From positions 1 through 21,394 of IMG/VR virus record IMGVR_UViG_3300021961_000738: a stretch of 21,394 nt of DNA; one strand, given 5' to 3'. The notes beneath the pieces were generated by a model, which saw nothing but the letters and a program-made list of their open reading frames with translations, was not told the DNA's origin and did not search any database. The translations under genes and the position numbers were made by a program. Positions 6,869 through 13,425 of this stretch are shown one piece after another. This DNA is from a virus. How positions within the stretch are numbered: the first letter of the stretch is position 1; each line of letters opens with the position of its first letter.

Positions 6869-7810
6869 TTACGCTCCTTCCGTGAGTTTTAGTTGTTTTG
6901 CGTATTCTTCGAGTGGCACTCCTAATTTTTTAGCTATTGCTACCTGTGATGAAGTGAGTTTCACAGTTTTGCGACCTGGCTTTACGCTTCTTGAAGCTGA
7001 AGCCACTGTCTGAACAGGGGCGGTCGATTGCTTATTATTAGTATTACCAAATTTATGTGGAAAGTCAACACGTATTCTTTTGTCAACTTCTGCATAATAC
7101 TCGTTAGAGTTAGGATCATATCCTTCCTTTTCAGTCAGTTCTTTGTGTATTTCAAAAGCCGTATAAGTCATAGCTTTATCTGTACCAAACCATGGGTTTT
7201 TTGAAGCCCATGCTTCTGCTCTAGGATCAGGATTTGATTCTTCAGATGAATCTGGAATATATTGATCCATCCGCGCTGTTGGTTGTATTGGTGTTTCCAC
7301 CGGTTTTCTTACTTCTCTCCCTTGTTTAGCTTCTTCTAGTTTTGCATTCTCAAAAGCAAGAGTTGCAATTCTTTTATTAGCCTCAACTTGAGCAGTAGCA
7401 TCTCCCGCTTCGATTGCTGCAGCTAATTCTTTTTGTGCAGAGTCTAAAGCAGTTTTAATACTTGTCTCAAATTTCTTAACATATTCAGAATCAGTTTTTT
7501 CAAACCTTTCTTCTAATGCTTTTCTTTTTTCTTCTACAGCTCTAGCATAATCAATTGCAGCTTTTTCCCTTCTTTCAGCTTCTCTCATCTTACGAGTTAA
7601 TTTCGCAATACGAGCTTGTACGCCTTTACTGTATTCTTCTAAATCTTCGTCCTTCTTTTCTGTTTCTTCTTTTGATGTTTCTTGATCCGTGTTTTCTGTT
7701 TCTTGACTAGCAGTTTCTACAACCGTTTCGTCTTTCGCTTCTTCAATAGTTATTTCTGCATCGGGACCCGATGTATCAATATCTACTGTTTTTTTTTCTT
7801 CGTCTGGCAT
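6869..7810 (-). CDS. Capsid scaffolding protein
   Basis: This 313-aa protein has the usual scaffold architecture. The N-terminus (about 1-62) is highly acidic and Glu/Thr rich. A long charged helix or coiled coil runs over about residues 63-170 (ARIAKLTRKMREAERREKAA, later DSAQKELAAAIEAGD). A Pro-rich linker follows, then a PWFG-containing segment (about 215-222), and a C-terminal basic helix KLTSSQVAIAKKLGVPLEEY, the kind of end that docks to capsid protein. It has no protease motif. It lies between the GroES-like gene and the capsid genes, as expected. It would direct procapsid assembly and then leave. Family membership is inferred from architecture and order. Confidence 0.82.
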   Translation of the reverse strand: MPDEEKKTVDIDTSGPDAEITIEEAKDETVVETASQETENTDQETSKEETEKKDEDLEEYSKGVQARIAKLTRKMREAERREKAAIDYARAVEEKRKALEERFEKTDSEYVKKFETSIKTALDSAQKELAAAIEAGDATAQVEANKRIATLAFENAKLEEAKQGREVRKPVETPIQPTARMDQYIPDSSEESNPDPRAEAWASKNPWFGTDKAMTYTAFEIHKELTEKEGYDPNSNEYYAEVDKRIRVDFPHKFGNTNNKQSTAPVQTVASASRSVKPGRKTVKLTSSQVAIAKKLGVPLEEYAKQLKLTEGA

Positions 7811-7824
7811 AGTATCCTCCTATG

Positions 7825-8265
7825 TTAAAACTCATGCAAGATGTCCTCAGGACTATCAATTGTTGCTAAAACTTCATCGTCGTTTAGCATACGAATCTCC
7901 CCACCTTCGATCTTAACTCGGCTGCCTGCATAACGTGCAAACATAACCCAATCGTTGACCTTGCACCATGGACCTTCAGGATACCTCTCTTTATCCATAT
8001 AACATTGAGGACCCATAGCTAAAACCAAACCTACTTGTGAAGCAACTTGTTGTCGCTCTAAAGTATCTTCGGCTAGTATTACTCCACCTTTAGTTTTCTC
8101 CTTCATTTTGAAAGGTAAGACTAAAAGTCTCCAGCCCGTAGGCTTCGGTAATTTTGCTTCTTCTGTTTCTTCTGATTTTTTTTCTGATTTTTTAACGCCG
8201 ACTAAATCATTGTTCGGCATTATGATCTTTCGATCTGATGTCGATGACTGTTCTCTTTGTTTCAT
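7825..8265 (-). CDS. GroES-like co-chaperonin (Cpn10 fold)
   Basis: This 146-aa protein has about 40 charged residues of N-terminal extension followed by a GroES-like domain. GWRLLVLPF (44-52) matches the first Cpn10 strand. KEKTKGGVIL (55-64) resembles the GroES mobile loop with its GG-hydrophobic tripeptide that binds GroEL. VGLVLAMGPQCY (78-89) matches the 'GxVLAVG' strand. CKVNDWVMFARYAG (101-114) matches the 'VKVGDxVxF' strand, and it ends with NDDEVLATI (128-136). Such phage co-chaperonins (T4 gp31 is the classic functional case) work with host GroEL to fold capsid protein, and the next genes are scaffold and capsid. The start at 8265 has SD AAGGAG 7 nt away; ATG 8220 is an alternative, weaker start. 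Confidence 0.85.
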   Translation of the reverse strand: MKQREQSSTSDRKIIMPNNDLVGVKKSEKKSEETEEAKLPKPTGWRLLVLPFKMKEKTKGGVILAEDTLERQQVASQVGLVLAMGPQCYMDKERYPEGPWCKVNDWVMFARYAGSRVKIEGGEIRMLNDDEVLATIDSPEDILHEF

Positions 8266-8455
8266 TTTTTTGCTCCTTATCTTCTAGCAGGTTAGAGAGT
8301 TCCTGTTTAGTTGCCTCAAAGGCATTTATTTGTCCTATTATATACTTGTATTTTTCCATACTGTCAACCCCACCAGAAGTTATGTTAACTGAAAGAGAAT
8401 CGAGTCTATTATTTAAAAATCTTATTAGTTTATTTATTACTGTCTCTAATTGCAT
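8207..8455 (-). CDS. Small helical phage protein, unknown
   Basis: This 82-aa protein starts MQLETVINKLIRFLNNRLDS. Two predicted helices flank a short SVNITSGGVDSMEKYKYIIG turn, and the C-terminus is charged. The pattern 'INKLIxFLNxRLDxLSxxITSGGVxxMExYKxIxGQ' is familiar from marine phage contigs as a small protein near the portal or scaffold genes. Its last 59 nt overlap the start of the GroES-like gene in another frame. It also contains the promoter-like pair at 8337-8367. The start has only a weak purine-rich SD. A role in head assembly is suggested by location alone. Confidence 0.62.
   Translation of the reverse strand: MQLETVINKLIRFLNNRLDSLSVNITSGGVDSMEKYKYIIGQINAFEATKQELSNLLEDKEQKNETKRTVIDIRSKDHNAEQ
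8337..8367 (-). promoter_or_regulatory. Promoter candidate before the GroES-scaffold-capsid block
   Basis: The minus strand has a perfect -35 TTGACA at 8367-8362, a 17-nt spacer and TATATA at 8344-8339, extending to TATAAT at 8342-8337 (19-nt spacer). It lies within the 82-aa gene, about 70-100 nt before the GroES-like start. The same TATATAAT box occurs at the intergenic promoter at 4288-4318. Confidence 0.5.
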
Positions 8456-8621
8456 TAATTTCCGCTACCTTTCCTTTATTTTCGCCTTTCTTAATGACAT
8501 ATTTCTGAGTGCCATTTGCCCCAGTCTCAACTTCTTTCTTCAAGTTTATAAACAAAGATTTTTGTTTATCTTTTAGTTTTTTTTCTTCTAGAAAAGATTC
8601 TAATTTTTTTGAGTCTCGCAT
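8430..8621 (-). CDS. Small charged protein, unknown
   Basis: The product is 63 aa from ATG 8621 (MRDSKKLESFLEEKKLKDKQ). The frame also opens at 8657, but that start would lie across the -35 box of the promoter at 8630-8657, so 8621 is preferred. The protein is Lys/Glu rich and helical at the N-terminus, then has TGANGTQKYVIKKGENKGKV, a likely small beta hairpin. It overlaps the next gene's start by 26 nt. If the predicted promoter is used, the message would begin only a few bases before this ATG, and no SD is visible, so translation may be leaderless or weak. The family is unknown. Confidence 0.5.
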   Translation of the reverse strand: MRDSKKLESFLEEKKLKDKQKSLFINLKKEVETGANGTQKYVIKKGENKGKVAEINAIRDSNK

Positions 8622-8629
8622 AACAGTTA

Positions 8630-8657
8630 GGTATAATTCTATCAAATAGAATGTCAA
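8630..8657 (-). promoter_or_regulatory. Promoter with dyad in the spacer
   Basis: The minus strand reads TTGACA at 8657-8652, a 16-nt spacer, then TATACC at 8635-8630. A perfect inverted repeat, ATTCTAT-TTG-ATAGAAT (8636-8652), fills the spacer between -35 and -10, as an operator would. It lies in the short gap after the basic-protein cluster and faces the assembly genes. Confidence 0.5.
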
Positions 8658-8693
8658 GAGAACCTAATATTCGATACATAAATTTATCGAACA

Positions 8694-8975
8694 TTAGCAA
8701 TTCCATTTTCTAAGTGATTTGTTTATTCTTGAATTTGGATCATTTGCAGTCTTAGCTGAAGTCAATCTTTTCTTCATCCCGGACATTCTCGCGCAGAAAC
8801 TCTTTCTACGTTTTGCAGCTTTAGATCCTGCTTTTAATTTTGATGGTTTAGTAGTAACTGCAGTTTTTAATTTTGATCCAGGGTTTGCTGCTCTGTAAGA
8901 TGCAACGCCTTTTCTATTTAATCCACCTGATTCAGATTTACCTTCTTTTCTTTGCCATGCTGCTGTTCTTGCCAT
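8694..8975 (-). CDS. Basic DUF6321-like phage protein
   Basis: This 93-aa protein starts MARTAAWQRKEGKSESGGLN and ends with FCARMSGMKKRLTSAKTAND followed by a short SLRKWNC tail. It has about 26 Lys/Arg against 3 acidic residues, and cysteines at 61 and 93. Both the 'WQRKEGKxxxGGLNxKG' start and the 'KSFCARMSGMKKxLTSxKTAxDPxSRINKxLRKW(N/K)C' end are conserved in many T7-like, cyanophage and pelagiphage genomes; I recall the family as DUF6321, function unknown. SD GGAGG lies about 12 nt before ATG 8975, which overlaps the previous stop as TAATG. Nucleic-acid binding or virion packing are plausible from charge only. Confidence 0.78.
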   Translation of the reverse strand: MARTAAWQRKEGKSESGGLNRKGVASYRAANPGSKLKTAVTTKPSKLKAGSKAAKRRKSFCARMSGMKKRLTSAKTANDPNSRINKSLRKWNC

Positions 8976-9178
8976 TAGCTTTTACTTCCTCCAATGTATC
9001 CACCTATAACTCCAATTAATCCTGTAACTGACATTTTCATAAGTACTATTATACTATCATCTATAGATCTATCTTCTTTAACAGCTACCCAATAGTCTCC
9101 AATAATAATGATACCCAATAAAATTAAAACACCAGTTGTGATTAATAAAACTACAATGTCTTTAAAATTTTTAATCAT
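8975..9178 (-). CDS. Small two-span membrane protein
   Basis: This 67-aa protein has a hydrophobic span at about 8-27 (IVVLLITTGVLILLGIIIIG), a charged loop (VKEDRSIDD, 33-41) and a second span at about 43-63, followed by a GGSKS tail. Size and topology resemble class II holins or small phage inner-membrane proteins, but a better holin candidate lies at 10250-10642, so this could be an antiholin, a second holin or something unrelated to lysis. The start is coupled by TAATG to the upstream gene, with SD GAGG 8 nt away. It is one of only two clear membrane proteins in the basic small-gene cluster. Confidence 0.65.
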   Translation of the reverse strand: MIKNFKDIVVLLITTGVLILLGIIIIGDYWVAVKEDRSIDDSIIVLMKMSVTGLIGVIGGYIGGSKS

Positions 9179-9420
9179 TATTTTTTCCTCACAATAGTTT
9201 TAACATTAGTTGGTTTTGGTCCTGTATTTCCTGCAGCTCTTTTTCTTCTAACTGCTGAAGCTTTTTGTGATGCAGACATTGAACTTGCTTTTGCAAGTGG
9301 AACACATTTAGGATATTTTCTTTTTGACCCTTTACTTCTTCCACACGGTTGATACTTACCGTTTTTTTTAGGTGCTCCGATGTCCACCCATTTTTCTGAA
9401 ACCCATTTTCTTAAGCTCAT
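9178..9420 (-). CDS. Basic DUF5872-like phage protein
   Basis: This 80-aa protein starts MSLRKWVSEKWVDIGAPKKN and continues YQPCGRSKGSKRKYPKCVP (23-41), then SASQKASAVRRKRAAGN. The 'KWVDIGAPKKxGKYxPCGR...GSKRxYPKCVP' signature is widely conserved in marine phages and I recall it as DUF5872, without a known function. The two cysteines (26, 39) bracket a basic GSKRKYPK stretch and could bind metal or form a disulfide. The protein is strongly positive. Both ends overlap neighbours as TAATG, so translation is coupled through the cluster. Confidence 0.78.
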   Translation of the reverse strand: MSLRKWVSEKWVDIGAPKKNGKYQPCGRSKGSKRKYPKCVPLAKASSMSASQKASAVRRKRAAGNTGPKPTNVKTIVRKK

Positions 9421-9560
9421 TATTTTTTCTTTTTCTTTTTTCCACCTGGTTTTACTTTACCAGAACAAACAGCAGAGCCATACATGTTAGCATACGCTGA
9501 AGGGTAAACTTTAAATTTACGCTTCGCTGCCGCTTTTCCTTTTGCACAAAGTTTAGCCAT
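9420..9560 (-). CDS. 46-aa lysine-rich phage protein
   Basis: The translation runs MAKLCAKGKAAAKRKFKVYP then SAYANMYGSAVCSGKVKPGG, and the protein ends in six lysines. It has 15 Lys/Arg, no acidic residues and two cysteines (5, 32). The 'KLCxxGKxAAKxKFxVYPSAYANxYxxxxC' motif is conserved in many marine and T7-like phages. The reading frame fits exactly between its neighbours: its stop shares an A with the ATG at 9420, and its start follows the upstream stop by 2 nt. It is too short for common gene-calling cut-offs. The function is unknown; charge suggests nucleic-acid or capsid-interior binding. Confidence 0.75.
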   Translation of the reverse strand: MAKLCAKGKAAAKRKFKVYPSAYANMYGSAVCSGKVKPGGKKKKKK

Positions 9561-9562
9561 TA

Positions 9563-9856
9563 TTAGTCTGTGTTTTTTCCTTTTGAAAAACCAGATTTAG
9601 TTGGTTTCTCTCCTCTTAATTTTTGTAAATCCTGTCTTGTTCTTGTTAAAGCGCTATCAACCATTTCATTTGTCTTTTTAAATTTATTAGAAACTTCACC
9701 GGGTATTCTAGCCATTTTAATTTTATGAGCTGATATTATTTTATCTTTTTCTGTTTTTGGAACATTTGGTTTTATAGATTTGATTGCACCTGTTCCATAA
9801 GTTTTTTGTTTAGAACCTGGTATAATCATTTTTATTACGTTGTATAATCTAGACAT
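9563..9856 (-). CDS. Basic small protein, unknown
   Basis: This 97-aa protein starts MSRLYNVIKMIIPGSKQKTY. It is lysine-rich and mostly helical after residue 35 (KTEKDKIISAHKIKMARIPG, then NKFKKTNEMVDSALTRTRQD), ending in a Ser/Gly/Lys tail. There is no membrane span, cysteine or recognisable domain. Its ATG at 9856 overlaps the stop of the 37-aa gene as TAATG. It belongs to the coupled basic cluster by charge and spacing. I do not recognise the family. Confidence 0.6.
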   Translation of the reverse strand: MSRLYNVIKMIIPGSKQKTYGTGAIKSIKPNVPKTEKDKIISAHKIKMARIPGEVSNKFKKTNEMVDSALTRTRQDLQKLRGEKPTKSGFSKGKNTD

Positions 9857-9969
9857 TATTTTACCTTCTTTCCTTTTTTGTAGCCCATTCGTTTTGCAAC
9901 TTCTGGTGCTTTCTTTTTTAGCATTCTTATGCCTTTTCCTTTTTTACCTGCTGGTATTGGTTTTGTCAT
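9856..9969 (-). CDS. 37-aa lysine-rich phage protein
   Basis: The translation is MTKPIPAGKKGKGIRMLKKK followed by APEVAKRMGYKKGKKVK. It has 15 Lys/Arg and one Glu. The 'KPIPAGKKGKGxxxLxxxxPEVxxKMGYxxxG' pattern is one I associate with small proteins in pelagiphage and cyanophage small-gene clusters. Start and stop both form TAATG overlaps with the flanking genes, which is hard to explain unless the frame is translated. The function is unknown. Confidence 0.7.
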   Translation of the reverse strand: MTKPIPAGKKGKGIRMLKKKAPEVAKRMGYKKGKKVK

Positions 9970-10250
9970 TATGAATTTACTCCTCTCGCTTTTTTGTTCA
10001 TTCCTTTTTTACACATTCCGCCACCACGAAAATTTACTCTGCCACCTGTTTTCATATTTTTAGTTTTTTTTAATTCAATAAGTTTATCATCTGTTATTAA
10101 TTCCAATGTTTCTAATTCCGGTAAATATTTTTTTGGTTTACCTGTGGTTTTAGGATTAATTGTTTTATATGCATCATCAGATGTCATATCTTGTTTGACT
10201 TTATCTTTCATAGGTATTTTTGTTCCACCTTGTCTGATTCTTCTTGGCAT
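9969..10250 (-). CDS. Basic small protein with Gly-rich Cys tail
   Basis: This 93-aa protein starts MPRRIRQGGTKIPMKDKVKQ, has a central LPELETLELITDDKLIELKK helix (43-62), and ends with GGRVNFRGGGMCKKGMNKKA then RGVNS. The tail 'RGGGxCKxGxNxxAxGxNS' is a recurrent marine-phage motif that I have seen at the C-termini of otherwise different small proteins. Its GGRVxFRGGG stretch resembles the GGRVGLRGGG repeats of the 841-aa protein in this window. Both termini overlap neighbours as TAATG. The function is unknown. Confidence 0.68.
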   Translation of the reverse strand: MPRRIRQGGTKIPMKDKVKQDMTSDDAYKTINPKTTGKPKKYLPELETLELITDDKLIELKKTKNMKTGGRVNFRGGGMCKKGMNKKARGVNS

Positions 10251-10642
10251 TATTTTTTTCCTCCATTAGTTTTAATTAAATCTGTAGCTTTTATACCATA
10301 AATTGCTGCTACAACGCTAACCCAAAGTGAAACTATCCACCAAGGCATTTCCTGAAGCTTTTGAAAATATAAATCTAGTTTAGCTTGTATCTCTTCGTCT
10401 TCAGCAAATACGGAATAAAATAAAATAGCCAGAGGGGATGTCAATACTAAAAGTACGAATTCGTCTTTCCAGTCGCCTTTTTGATTTTGAGCAATCTGTC
10501 CACTGTACTCGATCTCTCCTCGTTTCATCTTTTCAGCATGCACGATTCGTGCCTCTGACATAATGATCTCGCTCTTTTTTTTATTTTTATAGATTTCAGC
10601 ACCCGTCTTTAACGCCGTGCCAATGATACTCCACGGGAACAT
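10250..10642 (-). CDS. Putative holin (3TM / GTA-type holin family)
   Basis: This 130-aa protein has a short hydrophobic N-terminal stretch (FPWSIIGTAL), an amphipathic charged helix with HAEKMKRGEIEYSGQIAQNQ (35-54), then KGDWKDEFVLLVL leading into a span at about 62-79, and a second span at about 101-117 ending GIKATDL. The order 'AExMxRGExEYSGxIAxxxxxDWKDEFVLxxxSxPxxxxxxxVF...WxxxxxxxVxAxYGIKxxD' matches the 3TM phage holin family described for gene transfer agents. It would permeabilise the inner membrane at lysis. No endolysin is visible in this window. The TAATG coupling to the 93-aa gene ties it to the basic cluster. Confidence 0.72.
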   Translation of the reverse strand: MFPWSIIGTALKTGAEIYKNKKKSEIIMSEARIVHAEKMKRGEIEYSGQIAQNQKGDWKDEFVLLVLTSPLAILFYSVFAEDEEIQAKLDLYFQKLQEMPWWIVSLWVSVVAAIYGIKATDLIKTNGGKK

Positions 10643-10646
10643 AAGA

Positions 10647-10829
10647 CTAATACCAGGTAGCTTTTCTTTTTTTCTCAGCTAACATTCTTTTTTGACCTTG
10701 AACTTGTTCTTTGTCTCCTGTTGGGATTCTGTTGAACGAAGCTCTTTCCGCTGTAGTCTTAGATCTTACATCTATTTCTACATTTTGATCAGGAATGCTA
10801 ATTGTTTTTTCTTTTTTATAGTTCATCAT
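10647..10829 (-). CDS. 60-aa phage protein, unknown
   Basis: This protein starts MMNYKKEKTISIPDQNVEID and ends with GQKRMLAEKKRKATWY. The N-terminal half is a probable beta hairpin (TISIPDQNVEIDV), and the C-terminal half is basic and helical. The 'GQKRMLxxKxxxATWY' ending is familiar from marine phage small proteins encoded next to portal genes. The start forms an ATGA overlap with the 45-aa gene, and the stop is 4 nt before the holin candidate. There is no functional assignment. Confidence 0.65.
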   Translation of the reverse strand: MMNYKKEKTISIPDQNVEIDVRSKTTAERASFNRIPTGDKEQVQGQKRMLAEKKRKATWY

Positions 10830-10963
10830 GATTTTTTACCTTTTTCTACCCCTTTTATAACACCTTTATTCTTAGATGCATAGAATATCTTTTCACCTTT
10901 TTTCTCTCCATACTTTTTTTTCATGGATTTCATAATTTTTTTACCTTTTTTAGTCATTGGCAT
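10826..10963 (-). CDS. 45-aa lysine-rich phage protein
   Basis: The translation is MPMTKKGKKIMKSMKKKYGE then KKGEKIFYASKNKGVIKGVE and a KGKKS end. It has 17 lysines and 3 acidic residues. The 'KIMxSMKKxYGxKKGExVFYASxNKGxIxG' motif is one of the most recurrent small-protein signatures in marine phage genomes, with unknown function. It starts 2 nt after the portal stop codon (ATG 10963; an in-frame ATG at 10957 would drop two residues) and its TGA overlaps the next ATG (ATGA). It is a compact helix-turn-strand type sequence, possibly nucleic-acid binding. Confidence 0.75.
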   Translation of the reverse strand: MPMTKKGKKIMKSMKKKYGEKKGEKIFYASKNKGVIKGVEKGKKS

Positions 10964-10965
10964 GG

Positions 10966-13416
10966 TTAATCATCCATCATTATGTTAGCTTGACTGATTC
11001 CTTTGCCTGCAAGGCTTACTCCAGCTCTTAATTTAGCTAATTCTTCGTTTTGATCCATCTTATCTTCAGCTAATTCTCTTGATTGCATCAATTTTGCTCT
11101 GTTTAACTCTACTTGAGCCTTATCATATTCCTTTTTACGTTCATTTTCCATTGCTCTTAGGTCAACTTCACGTGCTTTTAGCTTCAATAGTGGGTCTGAA
11201 TCAAATTGAGAAGTAATTTTGTTCTCTTCTTTCATAAAATCATCAGTCATTTCAGCTATCAACACCGCTTTTCTTGCTTCTACTTGTTGTGTCATCTGTT
11301 GAAGTTGTTGTTGAATCTGTGGATTGTTAACTGCTTGCTGTTGCATCATCTGCATTTCCATTAATTGTTCTCTAAATTCAAGTTGAACTTGTTCTTGAGC
11401 CATGATTGAGATGTGTTCAAGTATATTTTTTTGTATCGCAGCCATGATTGCAGGATTATTTCTAACCATGTTAGTCGACATGAAGTTTAAATGTGCTGTG
11501 ATGTGTGCTTGATGATCTTGTCCAGGGAAAGCTTGGAAAGGTTTACCACCTAAAGCATTAATGTGTTCAATACTTGGGTCCACTGGCGAAGGGGGTGGAG
11601 GTGGAGGCAATACTGCATCAACATCCTTAACACCAATTGCTTCATACATGTTTCTATAAATTTGATACATGTTATGTAATTGTGGATTAGATGTTGCAAT
11701 CTGCAACTGTGTCTGTGCTAAAGTAATTCTTTGTGACATTGAAAATATATTTGGATCCGCAACTGGAACAACATCCACTCTATCATCAAAGTCAGCTTGT
11801 TTAATATTTCTTTGACCACCTACAACATCATAAGGATATTCAGGAGGTAAATACTGTGCAACGATTTTAGCTAGTAATTTAAATTCATTCTTCATAGCTG
11901 CATAACATCTTTTGTGTATTGCAGACATAACTCTTGAACCTCTTTCAAGTAATGCAACTGTAGTTCCAACAGCAGCGCCTTGATTACCATCGCCCACTTG
12001 CATATCAGCAATAGCCGCGAATCTTTGTCCTGCACCTACTACAACACCCATTAATTGTAATAGTGTTTGTGAAGGTTCTTTGTAAGGTAATGGGAAGAAA
12101 GCATCTCTTAACGAACCACCAGGTGCATCTACGTCTTTAAACTCACCAGGTTGTATTGGAGAAGCTTCATCTCTAACTCTAACTCCTCTTTGTTTAAATC
12201 CAGCAGGTAAATTAGATAATGTTCCTGCATCTAATAATTGTCTTAAAGCTTGTGTTGCAGTTCTGCTTAATCCACCAATCATGTGAATCAAACCAAAACC
12301 ATAAAAACCTAAACCAGGTAAAAATTTGAAATGAACAAAGTATTGTATTTTATTTTTCTTAATATCATTAGGAGCATAATTTCTTCTAATAGCAAGAACT
12401 GTTCTGCTGCCTTCTTCTACAGTTACAATGTAAGGAAGTTTAATTCCTGTTTCTTCTCCTTCAGAGTTTTTATCTTCAAAACCTTCTAAATCTAAATTAA
12501 CGTGACACTCTAACAAAGTATATATATCATCTTGTTTTCCAGATTTTCTTGTACCTTCTAGCTCACGTTCTTTTTTTTCTAACTCATTATTATTATCTGA
12601 ATTAGGAGCTGTTAATTCTACGTCAGAATAAAAACCGTTGACTTGTTGTTTTCTTAATTCGTTTTCAGAAATCTTCACAGTATGAATTACTGCCTCCGCA
12701 TCGTCTAATGAGGTAGCCGTATACGGGACAATTAATTCATCTGCTGGTATAAACTTTGATACTACTCTGCCCATGTTAGTATCATAGTAAACTTTTTTAA
12801 ATGTAGATCCTGAAAGAGGTAAATGAAATAACATAGAATCAAATTCTGATTCATATTCTTTCATTTGATCCATGATTAAATAGTTCATGTAATCTTTTAC
12901 ACGTTGTGACTGTTGTTCAGTTTGTGGAGTTTTAATTCCAACAACTTGAGTTCTTACTGGACCATCTGCTGGTAATAATTCTTTATAAGCTTGTGCTTGA
13001 AATTGTGTAACTGCTTCAGCAAGTACAGGATGCGTTGCACCACTTGCTCCTTGAAAAGGTTCTGTTCGATCATCGTATTTAAACCCTAATAAATCTAAAC
13101 CTTTAGTATAAGTTTGTTCCCAATCTTTTCTAGACATTTTATAGTCCATGTAATTTTGAACCATTTCGTTTCCAATAGGTTCTAGAACTTCGTCTGGTAA
13201 AATATCTGCTAGGTTGTCAAAATGATTTTGTGTTCCAGGTACATTGACAGAACTTGGATCAAAATTAATAGTTGCACCACCATCTTCTTCTGGTGTTACT
13301 TCAACGGGTCCTTTTTCTACTTCCTCCTCTTGAACATCAACTTCTTTTAGTTCTTCTTCCGAAGGAACTTCAATTTCAGTACGAGTGTTAGGGAGTCCTT
13401 TATCTATGTCTGCCAT
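10966..13416 (-). CDS. Portal protein (short-tailed phage type)
   Basis: This 816-aa protein opens with an acidic tail (1-50). The portal body follows: NMADILPDE-like lead, GLDLLGFKYDDRTEPFQGAS (106-125), THPVLAEAVTQFQAQAYKEL (128-147), LSGSTFKKVYYD (201-212), then GFGLIHMIGGLSRTATQALR (373-392) and LLDAGTLSNLPAGFKQRG (394-411), and AGQRFAAIADMQVGDGNQGA (462-481). A PPPPPP stretch at 604-609 is followed by a Gln/Met-rich coiled coil (about 670-800), which probably forms the portal barrel or crown. The portal dodecamer is the DNA gate at one capsid vertex. The length is large but within the range of P22/SU10-type portals with extended barrels. It starts 9 nt after the 794-aa gene. Confidence 0.88.
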   Translation of the reverse strand: MADIDKGLPNTRTEIEVPSEEELKEVDVQEEEVEKGPVEVTPEEDGGATINFDPSSVNVPGTQNHFDNLADILPDEVLEPIGNEMVQNYMDYKMSRKDWEQTYTKGLDLLGFKYDDRTEPFQGASGATHPVLAEAVTQFQAQAYKELLPADGPVRTQVVGIKTPQTEQQSQRVKDYMNYLIMDQMKEYESEFDSMLFHLPLSGSTFKKVYYDTNMGRVVSKFIPADELIVPYTATSLDDAEAVIHTVKISENELRKQQVNGFYSDVELTAPNSDNNNELEKKERELEGTRKSGKQDDIYTLLECHVNLDLEGFEDKNSEGEETGIKLPYIVTVEEGSRTVLAIRRNYAPNDIKKNKIQYFVHFKFLPGLGFYGFGLIHMIGGLSRTATQALRQLLDAGTLSNLPAGFKQRGVRVRDEASPIQPGEFKDVDAPGGSLRDAFFPLPYKEPSQTLLQLMGVVVGAGQRFAAIADMQVGDGNQGAAVGTTVALLERGSRVMSAIHKRCYAAMKNEFKLLAKIVAQYLPPEYPYDVVGGQRNIKQADFDDRVDVVPVADPNIFSMSQRITLAQTQLQIATSNPQLHNMYQIYRNMYEAIGVKDVDAVLPPPPPPSPVDPSIEHINALGGKPFQAFPGQDHQAHITAHLNFMSTNMVRNNPAIMAAIQKNILEHISIMAQEQVQLEFREQLMEMQMMQQQAVNNPQIQQQLQQMTQQVEARKAVLIAEMTDDFMKEENKITSQFDSDPLLKLKAREVDLRAMENERKKEYDKAQVELNRAKLMQSRELAEDKMDQNEELAKLRAGVSLAGKGISQANIMMDD

Positions 13417-13425
13417 TCAATTCTC

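Noticed and set aside
7081-7086. TTGACA on the minus strand inside the scaffold gene
   Set aside because: No TATAAT-like hexamer at proper spacing.
10439-10444. TTGACA on the minus strand inside the holin candidate
   Set aside because: No acceptable -10 box 16-18 nt downstream; the sequence encodes the first membrane span.
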